58,000 nucleotides of DNA, from NCBI GenBank assembly GCA_014529385.2, contig CM043971.1:57792709-57850708 (forward strand). Direction: 5' to 3'. Numbering within the stretch: position 1 is the first letter of the stretch; each line of letters begins with the position of its first letter. Shown here piece after piece: positions 9,490 to 19,294 of this stretch. The stretch comes from Adiantum capillus-veneris. Lineage: Eukaryota; Streptophyta; Polypodiopsida; Polypodiales; Pteridaceae. The notes under the pieces are model-generated. The model was not told the DNA's origin, did not search any database, and was given only the letters and a program-made list of their open reading frames with translations. The position numbers were made by a program, and so were the translations under genes.

Positions 9490-10469
9490 ACATTGGGCTT
9501 TTGCTCCCCACTTTGGGCTACATTGATGGAGCGCATTGCTTGTCTAATGAAGATGGAGGTGGCATGCAGGTAAGCATCCTTGTCATGTTTATATGCATTC
9601 TTTTCATGGCATAAAGGTGGTTTCTCTTGCTTTATGATGATGCAGAGAATGGTTTTTCATGATGTGGAGAAGGTGTCGATGGAGAGGATGTGTTCGTAGG
9701 TTCAGTTTCAAGAACCTCGAACAAAGCTCTGGCTTTTTGACACTTTGGTCACATAAGCTATGCTCTATGGGGTGCAGATATGGGGACCATCATAGTCGAG
9801 CTAGTAGTAACGTATGGAGAGGTCTCTGGTCTCTATGATGTCTCGTATGATTAGGGCCAAGGCCGCCGTACCGCATGTGATTATCCATGTAGAGCTTGCT
9901 GCTCCCTTGTTGGTCACAAAGGCACTTACCAGATCCAGTATTTGGAAGATAGATATGCCCGCCTAGCTATGGAGTCTTCTCGACAGCTTGCCTCACAGGG
10001 GGACACATCTTGTTGGTATGCACACATGACAACTTGGTTTTAACTACATGGGTGCAGCATGGATAGACTACCCCTTTTCAAGTATTCGTTGGACACACCC
10101 TCCTTGTCCCTCATGTAGACTGAGATGACCCGGCTCATCAGACAGGATTTGATTTAGTTAGACACTAGGAGGACATGGACACAACTGACACGGGAGTTAG
10201 GCGCGAAGATGGATTTCTATAGAGAGCATCTTTTTCAACTCATAGAGGATGGAATTGTGACCAGACCAACCTTACGTAGACACTCATTTATTTCACAAGA
10301 TATGATGTGCTATTGGTTAGATGCACACATCATCACATCAGCTAGAGATTGAGACTGACAGATTTTGAGGAGTACGAGTCTACTAAGGATTTGTCAGTTG
10401 TGTCATATAGAGCCAGAGACAAAGCTACACCACATATGTCATTGTCCATTATACTATCAGATACAAGAC
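9490..10469 (+). pseudogene. LINE copy A, reverse-transcriptase C-terminal part (5' of LTR insertion)
   Basis: Translated in shifting frames this gives the distal part of a LINE ORF2: 'LYGVQIWG' near 9760 (the conserved post-RT motif), a helical region with ESSRQLAS near 9975, the 'LDTRRTW' block near 10160, and a zinc-knuckle segment 'CQLCHIEPETKLHHICHC' near 10400 matching C-X2-C-X8-H-X4-C. Stops and frameshifts are frequent. Homology to the 54-kb copy begins at 'atgagtggacattg' near 9490, so the copy is 5'-truncated and not autonomous. The frame is then split by an LTR-like insertion and resumes at 11369. Confidence 0.75.
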
Positions 10470-11368
10470 TGTAATAGGATTTATTTTTCACAGTTTTGAT
10501 ATATATTTTGTTTGGAGTAAAGTTTGTTCATACAGTATAGAACTTTATTCTAATCGTTTCTGTGAAGTTTCAAATTTTGACCCGGGACACCTCTTGGGAG
10601 CCAGTTTTGAGGATGCTAAGGTCAAAATTTGGAAAAGTTTTGTATGTAGCAATCGTAGTCCTCAATACGAGGAGAAATATTGCTTCTTCGAGTTTATTCA
10701 TATTCCTTCATTTTGATGCTCGTTTCAGCCCGTAGATTAGGAAAAAAGTAAGAAAATATTGTTTTAGGCTATTTTTGTAGAAATTGTCAACTTGCAGGTA
10801 AATTTTCGGCCAAACTAAGCAGGTAAGGGATTTTTTGCATCAGGAAACTGTCGAAGAGCTTGATGAGAGAAATAAATTCAAATGAGACGGCCCCGGTCAA
10901 ATTCTGAACTATTTGGGAGTTACGGCTCGCTGAAAATGGCTGAGAATTGTGGACTCGCATGTGGGGTGTGTTTTAGCGGTTCTTATGTGTTTGTGTGCAG
11001 GACACCTCTTTTCGAACTCATTTTCGACCGCTTTGTTAAAGACTGGAGCTGAGGCCGAAAATAGCCATCTTTTGGCGTGAAGAAGACAGCCCGTACTCAG
11101 AAGGAGGCTATTCTACTGTGATGGCGCCTTGACATTGTGATTGAGAGTGAGAGTGCGATTGAGAGTGAGAGTGAGAGTGTGATTGGGATTGAGAACTGTG
11201 CACAAGATTGAGAGTGAAATAGCTCGGGGGTGGTCGAGAGGTTTGACACGAGCTACCCTCTTCTTGTACCCGTGAATTGATATCAATCCAAAATCTGATT
11301 TCCTGCGTCTACTCTGTGTACTTGCAAATTTTTGTTATTCAGTTATTGTACTTCCGTGTCTCGTCACA
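10470..11368 (+). mobile_element. Solo-LTR-like insertion inside LINE copy A
   Basis: The LINE reading frame breaks at 10469 and resumes at 11369. The 899-bp insert begins TG and ends CA, with termini TGTAAT and GTCACA. It is flanked by AAGAC on the left (10465-10469) and AAGGC on the right (11369-11373), a 5-bp target duplication with one mismatch. The same insertion point in the other copy reads AAGGC on its left. Its distal part ('cgtgaattgatatcaat' near 11270) resembles an LTR U5 end. A short array of 'gagagtga' lies at 11143-11185. No gag or pol is present, so this is best read as a solo LTR left by recombination. Confidence 0.65.
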
Positions 11369-11960
11369 AAGGCTGCTTCCACTGTCTATTCAAAGAGGAT
11401 TTTGGACCACTAGCTAGAGTTGTGAGATATCATGATCAGAGATGCCTTGGGCTATTTTTGTTGGAGATGTGCAGACACACGAAGGGTCTCTTGAGGAGCT
11501 CAAACAGTGCGAGACATTCACAGAGGGAGATCACTGACTTCTTCAGACCACAGATTTGACATTAGATGAGAAAGCATCACACATTAGACTTCAAAGTTCA
11601 TATGTACTAGAGGTATTTTGGCTAGCAAGGCCATTTATTTTGGGAGATTCATACACCCACCTCTGCGAGGGTCATCAGGCATCGACAAAGACCACATTTG
11701 AGGAATCGGACTATTCTAGCATGACATGGGAGACGTCCAATTAGAGTACTCATTGTGGAGGACATTGATGAGATTTGTCAACGACCAATGCTAAACATCT
11801 TGAGACTCCTGATTTCAGTATTTCATTTCAGTTCACCTTTTTAGTCTTCATTTTTAACACATAGACATTGTATTAGATTCACCAGTTTGTAACCTTTTTG
11901 GTCTCATAGGTCATTTGGCCTTTGCAGACGTTAATATTCATTTATAAAAAAATATACAAT
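11369..11960 (+). pseudogene. LINE copy A, C-terminal end with PIP-box-like motif and 3' UTR
   Basis: The frame resumes with HCLFKEDFGPLARVVRYHDQRCLGLFLLEM and then QREITDFF (11521-11544) before TGA at 11557-11559. Q-x-x-I-x-x-F-F is the PCNA-interacting (PIP) consensus, and it recurs in the other LINE copies. Downstream is a 3' UTR with 'tttggtctcataggtca' and 'gacgttaatattcattt' (11905-11945), shared by all copies, ending in an A-rich tail. Confidence 0.75.
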
Positions 11961-12059
11961 TAGAGTATTACTTCTCTGAGCAAGTATTTTATGTGATTTA
12001 TTTGTTTGCTTGCTGTATTTTTCTAAGTCTAAATTTTTGTTTGTGTCCTCCATTAGCTT

Positions 12060-13160
12060 GCCATTATGGTTCATATTAGCTATTGACATGCACAATTGAA
12101 TGAGGATGGTGTACCAAGCACTCTAGAGGAGAGAGTAATCATTCACGAGTATCACTTCTACATTAGTGATAATCGCTCTCATATTGCACATTTTGTCAAC
12201 ACTGCTTTCATCATCATGATAGTTGGATGCATGAGCATGGCATCACTTGCACACAACGATGGAAAAGGTATGATGGATGTGGAGCACAATTTAAGAGTGC
12301 TCGTTAGTTTTTTTGGCTCTACAAATGGCATTGTCGTACAGGACTGCAGGTTGTATGGGGCTTCTTCAAGACTGGGCATGGGAAGGGTGAACATGATGGT
12401 GCAGGTGCTTGCATCAAATGGGCTCTCAGGTGTCGCCAGCTTTGACATGATAGTGAGCATTTTTTAAATGCTCGATAGGTGGTAGATTGAGTACAGATCA
12501 TATGTTCACTAGTGCTCCATGCTCATTCTCTACACGTCATGGCAGGGATGTACGATGATTTTTTTGGTGTCTTGAGGGGTCTGAAACTGATACTACAAGA
12601 TTGGATTGTGTCATTCTTGATGGCATACTCAAATTCACAAAATTCTTGAGAGGTGGTAGATTGGTGTACAAATAATATGTTCACTAGTGCTCCATCCTCA
12701 TTCTCTACATGTCATGGCAGGGATGTACAATGATTTTTTGGGTGTATTGAGGGGTATGACATTGGTACTACAAGATTGGATTGTTTCAATGTTGATGGCA
12801 CACTCAAATTGCACAACATCAAGAGCTCATCATACAGTGATCCCACGATATTCACCAGAAAGCATGTGTGTTGTTATGAGAGTTGTGTTGATGATGTTTG
12901 GCACGCATGCCAAAATACAAAGTGAGTTGATACATGGTTTGAGAAGGTCTTGTCTCCCCTATAGGTATGATAGAATCAACCATGAGCATCCATCATTGCT
13001 ATCAGTTAGGAACATCATAGTTTAGATTATGACTCTGTGAAAGATTATCTTCAGGAGGGTGATGCTTTTGTTATCATTGCACCTGGAAATAACGAGGAGT
13101 ATGTAGACTACTACCTTCTACAATGCACTAGATCAAATTGCACACTCACAAAGGATAGTG
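12060..13160 (+). pseudogene. Decayed transposon-associated protein (DGCxxQFK / HGKGxxDGxG family)
   Basis: Three blocks are readable in order with frameshifts between them: HEYHFYISDNRSH (12144-12182), YDGCGAQFKSAR (12269-12304), and GFFKTGHGKGEHDGAGACIK (12359-12418), then 'EEYVDYYLLQCTRS' near 13095-13135. I know this arrangement from repeat-derived proteins of unknown function in plants and animals. The D-G-C and H-G-K-G-x-x-D-G motifs suggest an enzyme core, possibly RNase-H-like, but I cannot name the superfamily with certainty. A 174-bp segment is tandemly duplicated within it (12477-12650 and 12651-12824). The first 200 bp recur at 56700-56919. Confidence 0.5.
12477..12824. repeat. 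174-bp tandem duplication inside the decayed gene
   Basis: 'aggtggtagattg' at 12477 and 12651 begins two copies that share 'atgttcactagtgctccat', 'catggcagggatgtac' and 'actacaagattggattgt', diverged by roughly 15 percent on inspection. Confidence 0.75.
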
Positions 13161-13170
13161 TAGTTGTGTA

Positions 13171-13319
13171 TCTATACTAAGGATAATGGGGGAGGGAATT
13201 CCGGTTCCCTCCCATTCCCACGTGTCAAAAGCTCCTTCAAGCGGCGGCTGTGGCCTACAGCTCCGGGAGCACAGCGACGCAAAGAGAGAGAGGCGGACGA
13301 AGCCCGCCGGCCTTACTAG
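13171..13319 (+). mobile_element. Miniature Helitron, 149 bp, structurally complete
   Basis: The 5' end TCTATACTAA follows an A (13170) and the 3' end CTAG (13316-13319) is followed by T (13320), the A^T insertion context of canonical Helitrons. A hairpin (GGCGG 13292-13296 with CCGCC 13304-13308, 7-nt loop) lies 7 nt before the terminal CTAG, as the family requires. A perfect subterminal palindrome, GGGAGGGAA...TTCCCTCCC, starts near 13190. It has no coding capacity and must use transposase in trans. Confidence 0.7.
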
Positions 13320-13592
13320 TGGAGTTTGAGTGTGTGCCTGAATTCTTTTATCTCCATTTTCTCTACGCTATATCGTCTGCAAACACAAGTTTGCACTAGT
13401 TTTTTTTTGGGTGTTCCACATGTGCTCGCGACAAAGAATATGAAGGCAAAAATCCAATTAACTGGCCTTACAAAGAAAGCGCAACAACTCACTGTCCTTG
13501 TCACAACCTTACCCTATATGATATTTTGTCATGTATCTCTTTTGTACTTTTATAGGAGCTGTGTTTCACTATTGTACTACATAACCTTTGTA

Positions 13593-13700
13593 TCTATACT
13601 AATAGATAAAGGGTGAGGGAATTCCGGTTCCCACCCTGACACGCATCAATAGGAGATTAATCCGGCAATGTCGCATGCAACGTCTGGGAAACACAGTGAC

Positions 13701-13741
<41 letters not shown>
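13593..13741 (+). mobile_element. Second Helitron 5' terminus of same family, 3' end eroded by (GA)n
   Basis: A-TCTATACTAATAG at 13592-13604 is followed by 'gagggaattccggttccca', homologous to the 13171 element, then 'acacagtgacgcagagagag'. At the point where the first copy has 'gcaaagagagagaggcgg', this copy has expanded to (GA)n (13704-13741). The expected hairpin and CTAG are not recognisable after the array. The microsatellite therefore seems to have grown from a short GA run inside the element. Confidence 0.55.
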
Positions 13742-13743
<2 letters not shown>

Positions 13744-13871
13744 CGGCTATTGTCCAAATGTTTCCATTCTCATATTATTCCCTACTGGCTCTACTCTCAT
13801 TTTCATTACACAGAATCTTCCCAAGATGCTTCAACATCTCCAATTAGCATCTCCAATCAACTCACGATTTA

Positions 13872-13952
13872 AAACCATTCCTAATGGGTAGGATTTGACC
13901 TCATCACGTAGAGAGTACAAGGATCAAGCTTAACCACTAGGCTACAAGCCTA
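13872..13952 (-). repeat. tRNA-derived SINE-like head
   Basis: On the minus strand 'TAGCCTAGTGG' fits the pol III A box (TRGYNNARNNG) and, about 40 nt on, 'GGTCAAATCC' fits the B box with one mismatch. A tRNA-like order without a cloverleaf anticodon arm points to a SINE head or a decayed tRNA gene. No target duplication was identified. A second weaker tRNA-like box pair lies on the minus strand at about 14255-14330 ('GGCTCGAGTCTC'). Confidence 0.4.
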
Positions 13953-13974
13953 TGGTACCCTTTGGGATGCCCTT

Positions 13975-15600
13975 AAACTTAAGAAAAAAGAATACTCCCC
14001 CCCTACCCTACACCTAAACCCCCTCCCCCCTACCCTATACAACACCCCTACCCCCCCCCCCCCCCCCTCCTTTTTTTCCCCTTTCCCTTCACCCTCCCCC
14101 CCCCTTTTTTTTTTTTGTCTCTCACAACTAATTAATGGCTTCACTAAAAAAGAGCGTTTTGGGCATCTACTTGGCTAGATCTACTTCATTTCATTAGCTA
14201 GAATCTTGCAAGATTCCTCTAACCATTCTACGTGCACCATCTAAAAATTGCAGGGCTAGCATAGAGACTCGAGCCCACGCATGTCGATTTGTAACCTTCA
14301 TGCTAAACCATCACGGCGTGCCTCTCTTCACGTCATCAAAGCGAGCCCTTGAACTAAAAGAAAATACATCCACGCCTCCTCTCCATCGTCTTTCCATCGC
14401 ATCCAGATTGGAGCGTCGGTCACCTTGCCAGATGACTGCCTCGCTTGGTGCCCTTCACCCCACCTTGCTCCTGTGCGTTGCATGCCATGCTTTGGCTCCT
14501 GCTTCCGTGGCATTTGATGCAATGCTTTCCTTTTCCCTCTTGGAGCGGTCCCTTGTGCTTGCTCCCCCAATTGTGAACCCCACCACACCCCCCGTGGGCC
14601 CTCCCTCTCTTCCATTCTATGTGCACCCTCTATCCCCCCAAAATCCTTCTTATTGTGGCATAATGACGGCCCTGGCTTACTCTCCAACGTACAAACAGAA
14701 GAAAAGGAAAAGAGGGAGTGCAAGAGATGTGGTGCCCACATGAGACGATTGAAGGTGCGTTCGGTGGAGTTACAAACGCAGCTCACTGATTGCCTGCTTG
14801 CCCACATGTGCTGTTGAACGCTGTCATCGATGCTGCTAATTCCTTGCTGATGAACTGCGTGCAGGTTCAGAGTGATGCAATTAGCGCCACCTCGGCCCGT
14901 TGCAACTTTTGAATACCTGCGTTCAGTGCAGTGTTCTTCCCGCCACATGAACGTCCCTCGTTCGCATGAACATGGTGAGGGAGGGGGGTGCATTGCGTTG
15001 AAGGCACTGGGGGAGCCGTTTGGTTGATACAGGGGCATGGTGGGCCTCGCTTGCGTTGCATCCCCTTTTGGATCGGACGCATGGATGAACGACGCTTTGT
15101 GCGCACCATAAGAGAGAGTTCTCGATGCGTCTAGCTTGCACACACCAGATACAACTGCTTGCATGCGGTTAGGGGAGAGAGAGAGAGAGAACCATGGTGT
15201 CCCTTACAAAAGCTCCCTTGCTACACCCTGCCGTGCATGTGATATTCCACCAGTCCTCCGCTTGCTCGTCTTGTCCGGCACACAACTGCAATTGTAGATT
15301 CCAAACAGACGCCCTCTCTTGCATCAACTCCTACCCTTATCCCGATACCTGTCTTTTCCTCCCTCTCCTCCATTTGGCACGGTGCACCCTACCTTTCCCT
15401 CTCTCTTCCGCTCGCTTTTCAAAGTGTCCGCCTTTCCCTCCTTTCTTTTGAAGCTAATCTCCCTGAGATTATATCTAATAAGCCCCCAAACCAAAATTTG
15501 GGACGCCTACTTTTGTGCATTGCCTTGTTATTTATAAATTTTATATTGTTTTGTTGGAATTTTATGTAGTGCATGATATTTCTCATTCTCTTTAGGAACA
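13975..15600. other. C-rich low-complexity then unassigned sequence
   Basis: 13985-14125 is pyrimidine-rich with C-runs and T-runs. From 14130 to 15600 I see no domain. A 278-residue minus frame (14328-15164) is the longest open frame but has no recognisable motif and an erratic Cys/His/Arg-rich composition, so it is not called as a gene. A (GA)n tract lies at 15175-15190. Confidence 0.5.
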
Positions 15601-15602
15601 TA

Positions 15603-16112
15603 GGGAAACCATAAGCTTATGTGTAGAAGAAAAAAGCGCACCCGATCTCACATGATGGGGATGATCACATGATGGGGATGAGACTTTGCATACATGTCTA
15701 CGAGGATGGGATATGCATGCAAATTTTTCTTCCCATCGACATCAAATGTGTGGTCGCGTGCATCTACACCCTCGTTTTTTATGTAGCGAAACCTAAGCGT
15801 TTGCACGTGTATCTGTGGGGATAGGATAGACATGCATGCAAATTTTTTTTCCCATTTGACACGGAATGTGTGGTCGGGTCCATCTACATCTTGGGTTTTT
15901 TATAGGGAAACCTAGATGTATGTGAAGAAAAAACAAGGATCTGTGCGCACCCCACCACATATTCAATGTTGGATAGAAACAAAACTTTGCACGCATATCT
16001 AAAGAGATGGGATGGATACACATACAAAGTTTTGTCCCCATCTGACACCTAATGCATGGTGGTGTTCACGTAGATCCCTCTTTTGTGAACACCATGTATG
16101 TGTATAAAACAA
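15603..16112. repeat. Satellite array A, ~187-bp monomers (about 2.7 copies)
   Basis: Degenerate tandem monomers share 'gggatgggatggacatacatgcaaa', 'cccatc.gacacc.aatg.gtggtc' (with variation) and 'gggaaacct'. The same satellite fills 28915-29900. The array stops abruptly at 'gtataaaacaa' (16102-16112), where the Helitron-like element begins, and resumes in register at 28915. Confidence 0.8.
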
Positions 16113-16120
16113 GGTGAGAA

Positions 16121-16136
16121 CTACAGTGTCCTGCAG
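16121..16136 (-). other. 3'-terminal hairpin of the Helitron-like element
   Basis: On the minus strand CTGCAG-GACA-CTGTAG forms a 6-bp stem (one G-T pair) with a 4-nt loop, ending 8 nt before the satellite junction. A hairpin about 10 nt from the 3' end is the termination signal of rolling-circle transposition. Confidence 0.55.
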
Positions 16137-16150
16137 AAGACAAGGGAAGG

Positions 16151-16875
16151 CTAGCCTTTCACGATGAGGAGGTATGTGGCTGAGTGGTCGGACCAGTAGT
16201 TGTAGTTGGTGCCAGACATGGTTTGTGACAGATCAGTGCTAATCAATATGTGGTCGAGTGTAGAGCTGTGTATTGTGGTTGGATGGTATATCAATTGATG
16301 GAGTCCATGCTGGTGAATGAGGGTGGATAGGGTTTTGTATGTGCTGGGTTCATCAAGTGCGTCAATGTTGAAATCTCCCATTATGATCAGTGGTCGCATG
16401 GTCCTCGTTGAATCGAGGAGGCTCGAGATGCTCTCTATGAATGCTGGGAGCAATGACGTTGGTGCCCTGTAGAGCGAGATGACTGTTGCCACGCGCTTGT
16501 TTGTGCAGTGGAAAGTCGCACGGACTGTTTCAAGAGTGTGGTTTATGCATATTTGTGTTTGCATGGGTATTAGGTTGCTTTTATGGAGAATTGACACGCC
16601 GTGTAGTTGTGTTGAGGATATGCTCTGGAATCCTGGAATGGTCGTCGCATGTAGTCGAGTCTCTTCGAGGCATAGCACGTCAGAGGCCATTAGACTTGTG
16701 TCATGGATGATATCGTCTGCATGCTTTCTAAGGGAGACGACGTTCAGTGATTGCACAATGTAATTTGTATCTTGGTGGAGATGTAATTGCTTTTGGATGG
16801 GAGAATAAGTTGCTTCTGTTCTCAATCTATGGAGATCTTCAAGGACACTTGGGTCCACACGAACGTTGTTGGGGA
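16151..16875 (-). pseudogene. EEP (APE-like) endonuclease domain of Helitron transposase
   Basis: The minus frame ending at TAG 16151 shows the endonuclease/exonuclease/phosphatase signature: 'LNVVSLRKH' at the domain start, 'VLCLEETRL' (catalytic Glu), 'LYRAP', 'LIIMGDFNIDAL' (GDFN), 'STLDHILIS' (LDH) and 'YWSDHSATYLLI' (SDH). All catalytic positions are present. In Helentron-class elements this domain is fused C-terminal to the helicase, as here, and is thought to have come from a LINE. The frame is open and continuous with helicase motif VI upstream. The stop lies only 38 nt from the element end. Confidence 0.85.
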
Positions 16876-17891
16876 GCAGGCTATCTATCAAATACAGATT
16901 TGCAGTGTCACGAATGCATGTGAGAGCAGTGTAGGTGAGTCCATGAGATCTAATTGCTCTGGGGCTGAAAGCCAATGTGTTGAGTGTAAGCCCTTGTGAT
17001 CGATGAATTGTGTGTGGTGCAACAGGCTGAATCGGGAATTGCTTGTGTGTGAGGGTGTTGAGGTGGTTTTTGCCGATTTGGAATTCACGTGCGATGCGAA
17101 GAATTGGCGTCCAGCCAGCCGACGTGAGTGGTGTGTGGAGGTGGACGTGTTCATATCTTTGTTTTCGCCCTATATTGCGATTGGTGAAATGAATCCAGAG
17201 ACATGTTGTGCTAAAGACTGTAGTGCAGAGCTTGTAAACGCCTTACGCACCATTGACAAGGCCATCGGCAATGTCTAGATTTCTGGCACATAACTCGACC
17301 ACCAGGCCTAGCTTCAAGCACAATGTTTCTTGGAGCTCCGCAGTTTGCTTGGCATCCAATGGTATTGCTGTTGTTTTGCTGTTGTTTTACACTTCATCAA
17401 AGGCAAATGTAAAGCTGAGTGTATAGTTGTACCACCAATGTTGAATGTTGCCTTTCCTGTATATTCCATTAGTAGTGCCTTGGGAAATTCAGCATTGTGA
17501 CCTGAGACTTGTGCGTATAGAATTGAATGAGGGCTTCTACCAACAAGAGCAACGTGAACGTTTTTCCAGTCCCTGCTCCACCTGTGAGCAAGAGATGTAT
17601 CTTTTCTGATGGTGCTATGCGTTTTCTAAGCATGATGTCGTTGAGTATAAGTCGCTGTTGTGGGTTTAGTTTCTTTATTGATATGTGGAAATCCTCATTG
17701 GTCATGCCAATGTGTTTGGAAAAATGTAAAGCAAATGGTTTCTTGGTCGGTTGCTTTGATGGGGTGTTGATCATTATGTTGGCATTGTCGGAATTGTTCA
17801 AGGAACTTGGATTGTTTGTGCTACGTGAGGTTGTCATGATTGTAGCAAATTTGTCTAGTGAAGTTGGTTTCGACAACAAACTGTAATTCAT
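16876..17891 (-). pseudogene. Helitron Pif1-type helicase, internally deleted
   Basis: On the minus strand the Walker A motif GGAGTGKTF lies near 17575, preceded by 'LNPQQRLILNDI' (Q-like motif). Distal helicase motifs follow: 'LGLVVELCARNLDIADGLVNG' near 17330-17270 and 'TIHRSQGLT' with 'GLTYTALT' (motif VI region) near 17010-16910. Only about 250 nt separate the Walker A region from the distal motifs, whereas the family needs about 300 residues, so motifs Ia-IV are deleted. A TAA at 17469 and several frameshifts confirm decay. The last part is in frame with the EEP domain. Confidence 0.8.
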
Positions 17892-19290
17892 TGTTTTTCA
17901 CTTTCTCGATGTTCGAAGTGTAGACATCGATCCAAGACAAGCCTTCACGCAGGTGCTAATTCTCATTTCTTGACCATGGCTAGAAGAGAAGGCATTGTTC
18001 TCTGTAGTGGTTTTCAAGGTGTTTGGCTTTACTATATCTAACGTCTATGATGCATGCCCTTGGCAGAAGCTTGTCAGGTCTGGAGGGGTTTCTAGTTGTG
18101 GATACAAAGTGAGCCAAGCACATGGTGAAGAAGGAGCGAGGTCTGGAGGCATATTTGTCAATGAAGGAGACAGAGAATATTTCTGTTGTATCAAGGTGCA
18201 ATTTTTGCAAGGAATTATTTCTTTTTAGCACTAGAGCGCGCTCTTCAGGTGGATTAGTGTTTATGTACATGAATTCTCTAGAGGAGCTATACAATGGAAG
18301 TGAGAGGCAGACGTAAGCAGCTTGTTGTGAACTAATTTGTTGTGTGATAAGGATTGTGCTACCAACTTTTCATAGTCTCTCTAATGTTGTTGCATTGTTT
18401 GCAAGGCATCGACTTGTGTCTTGATTGCTTCCATCAATGTGTTGTCCATTTTCGTCATGTATGAAGTGCAATAGCTTTCTGCTCCATGTGCGTTAGCATG
18501 AACTGTATATCTATGTTCGCATCCCAAAGCGAAGCTATTGATTTGTTGAAGTTGTTTGTGAATATATCGGTTGGTTTGCGTGTGAGAGAAATAGTGGGGC
18601 CTGAGATAGTTGCTTGCAATGCAAGCAAGTACTGTTCCATGGAGAGTTGTGTTTTTTTAAGCTATTCTTCAAATGTAGGTGCATTTTGTAAATCAATTTG
18701 GCTAAGTTGTCTTTTGACTTGTTGCAAGTAAAGCTTACCTTGTCTAGCCATGTTCTTCTCAAGTATTCCTTGCTGAAAAATAGTTGTAAAGGGCATGGGG
18801 AAATGTGGGAAACCAAAGCGACAACCTTTGCTCTTCTTTTGGCAAGTCTTGTGATGCTTGTGCTTGTGAGCTTCGGAAAGGTCATTTGACAAGAGAGCTC
18901 CATTTGTGCTGATGTGGGTATCTACGAACATCACAATATCTTGATCTGAGTGGGTCGTGAGTGACGGAGCATTCTCTAGACACATCAAACCATGATCATG
19001 CTGGCTACCGCGGCTTTGGAACTCCGTGATGAAGAAGAAGTCTCGTATTTTTTACATATGGAGGAATCAGTGCGCAACAAGCGTTTCATTGCGTTAAACC
19101 TATTGACGTAGAAACGAGCGGTGGTAATGGGATCGGCACGAATGAGACGAAGCTGGTATCAGCTCAAACTCTCCCCGGGCTCTTGGCTCAGTGGGACCAA
19201 CTTCTTCAGTGCAGCAAGAAGCTCTTTCCATCTCCGTTGTGCGGAGGAAAACGTGACAAAAAATGTAGGTGGTTCATTGCGAAAACATTC
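17892..19290 (-). pseudogene. Helitron Rep (HUH endonuclease) domain
   Basis: Reading minus frames from 19290 downward: 'FFVTFSSAERRWKELL', then 'DPITTARFYVNRFN', then 'ITEFQSRGSQHDHGLMCLENAP' near 19050-18985. That contains the H-x-H metal-binding pair of the HUH nuclease, followed by 'DIVMFVDTHIS' and 'CRFGFPHFPMP' near 18820. A further block near 18545 ('NIDIQFML' and 'TYMTK') corresponds to the catalytic tyrosine region. Rep nicks and joins the transposon strand during rolling-circle transposition. At least four frameshifts or stops separate these blocks. Confidence 0.8.
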
Positions 19291-19294
19291 TTTT

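Noticed and set aside
12179-12501. Antisense frames over the 12-kb pseudogene
   Set aside because: Shadows of the plus-strand motifs, which alone show the family signature.
13872-14330. Functional tRNA genes
   Set aside because: A and B boxes are only approximate and no cloverleaf with acceptor stem or anticodon arm could be drawn. Treated as SINE-like heads.
14328-15164. 278-residue minus-strand open frame, the longest outside transposon genes in its region
   Set aside because: No recognisable motif, erratic Cys/His/Arg-rich composition, overlapping equally open frames on the other strand, and GC-richer sequence in which stops are rare.
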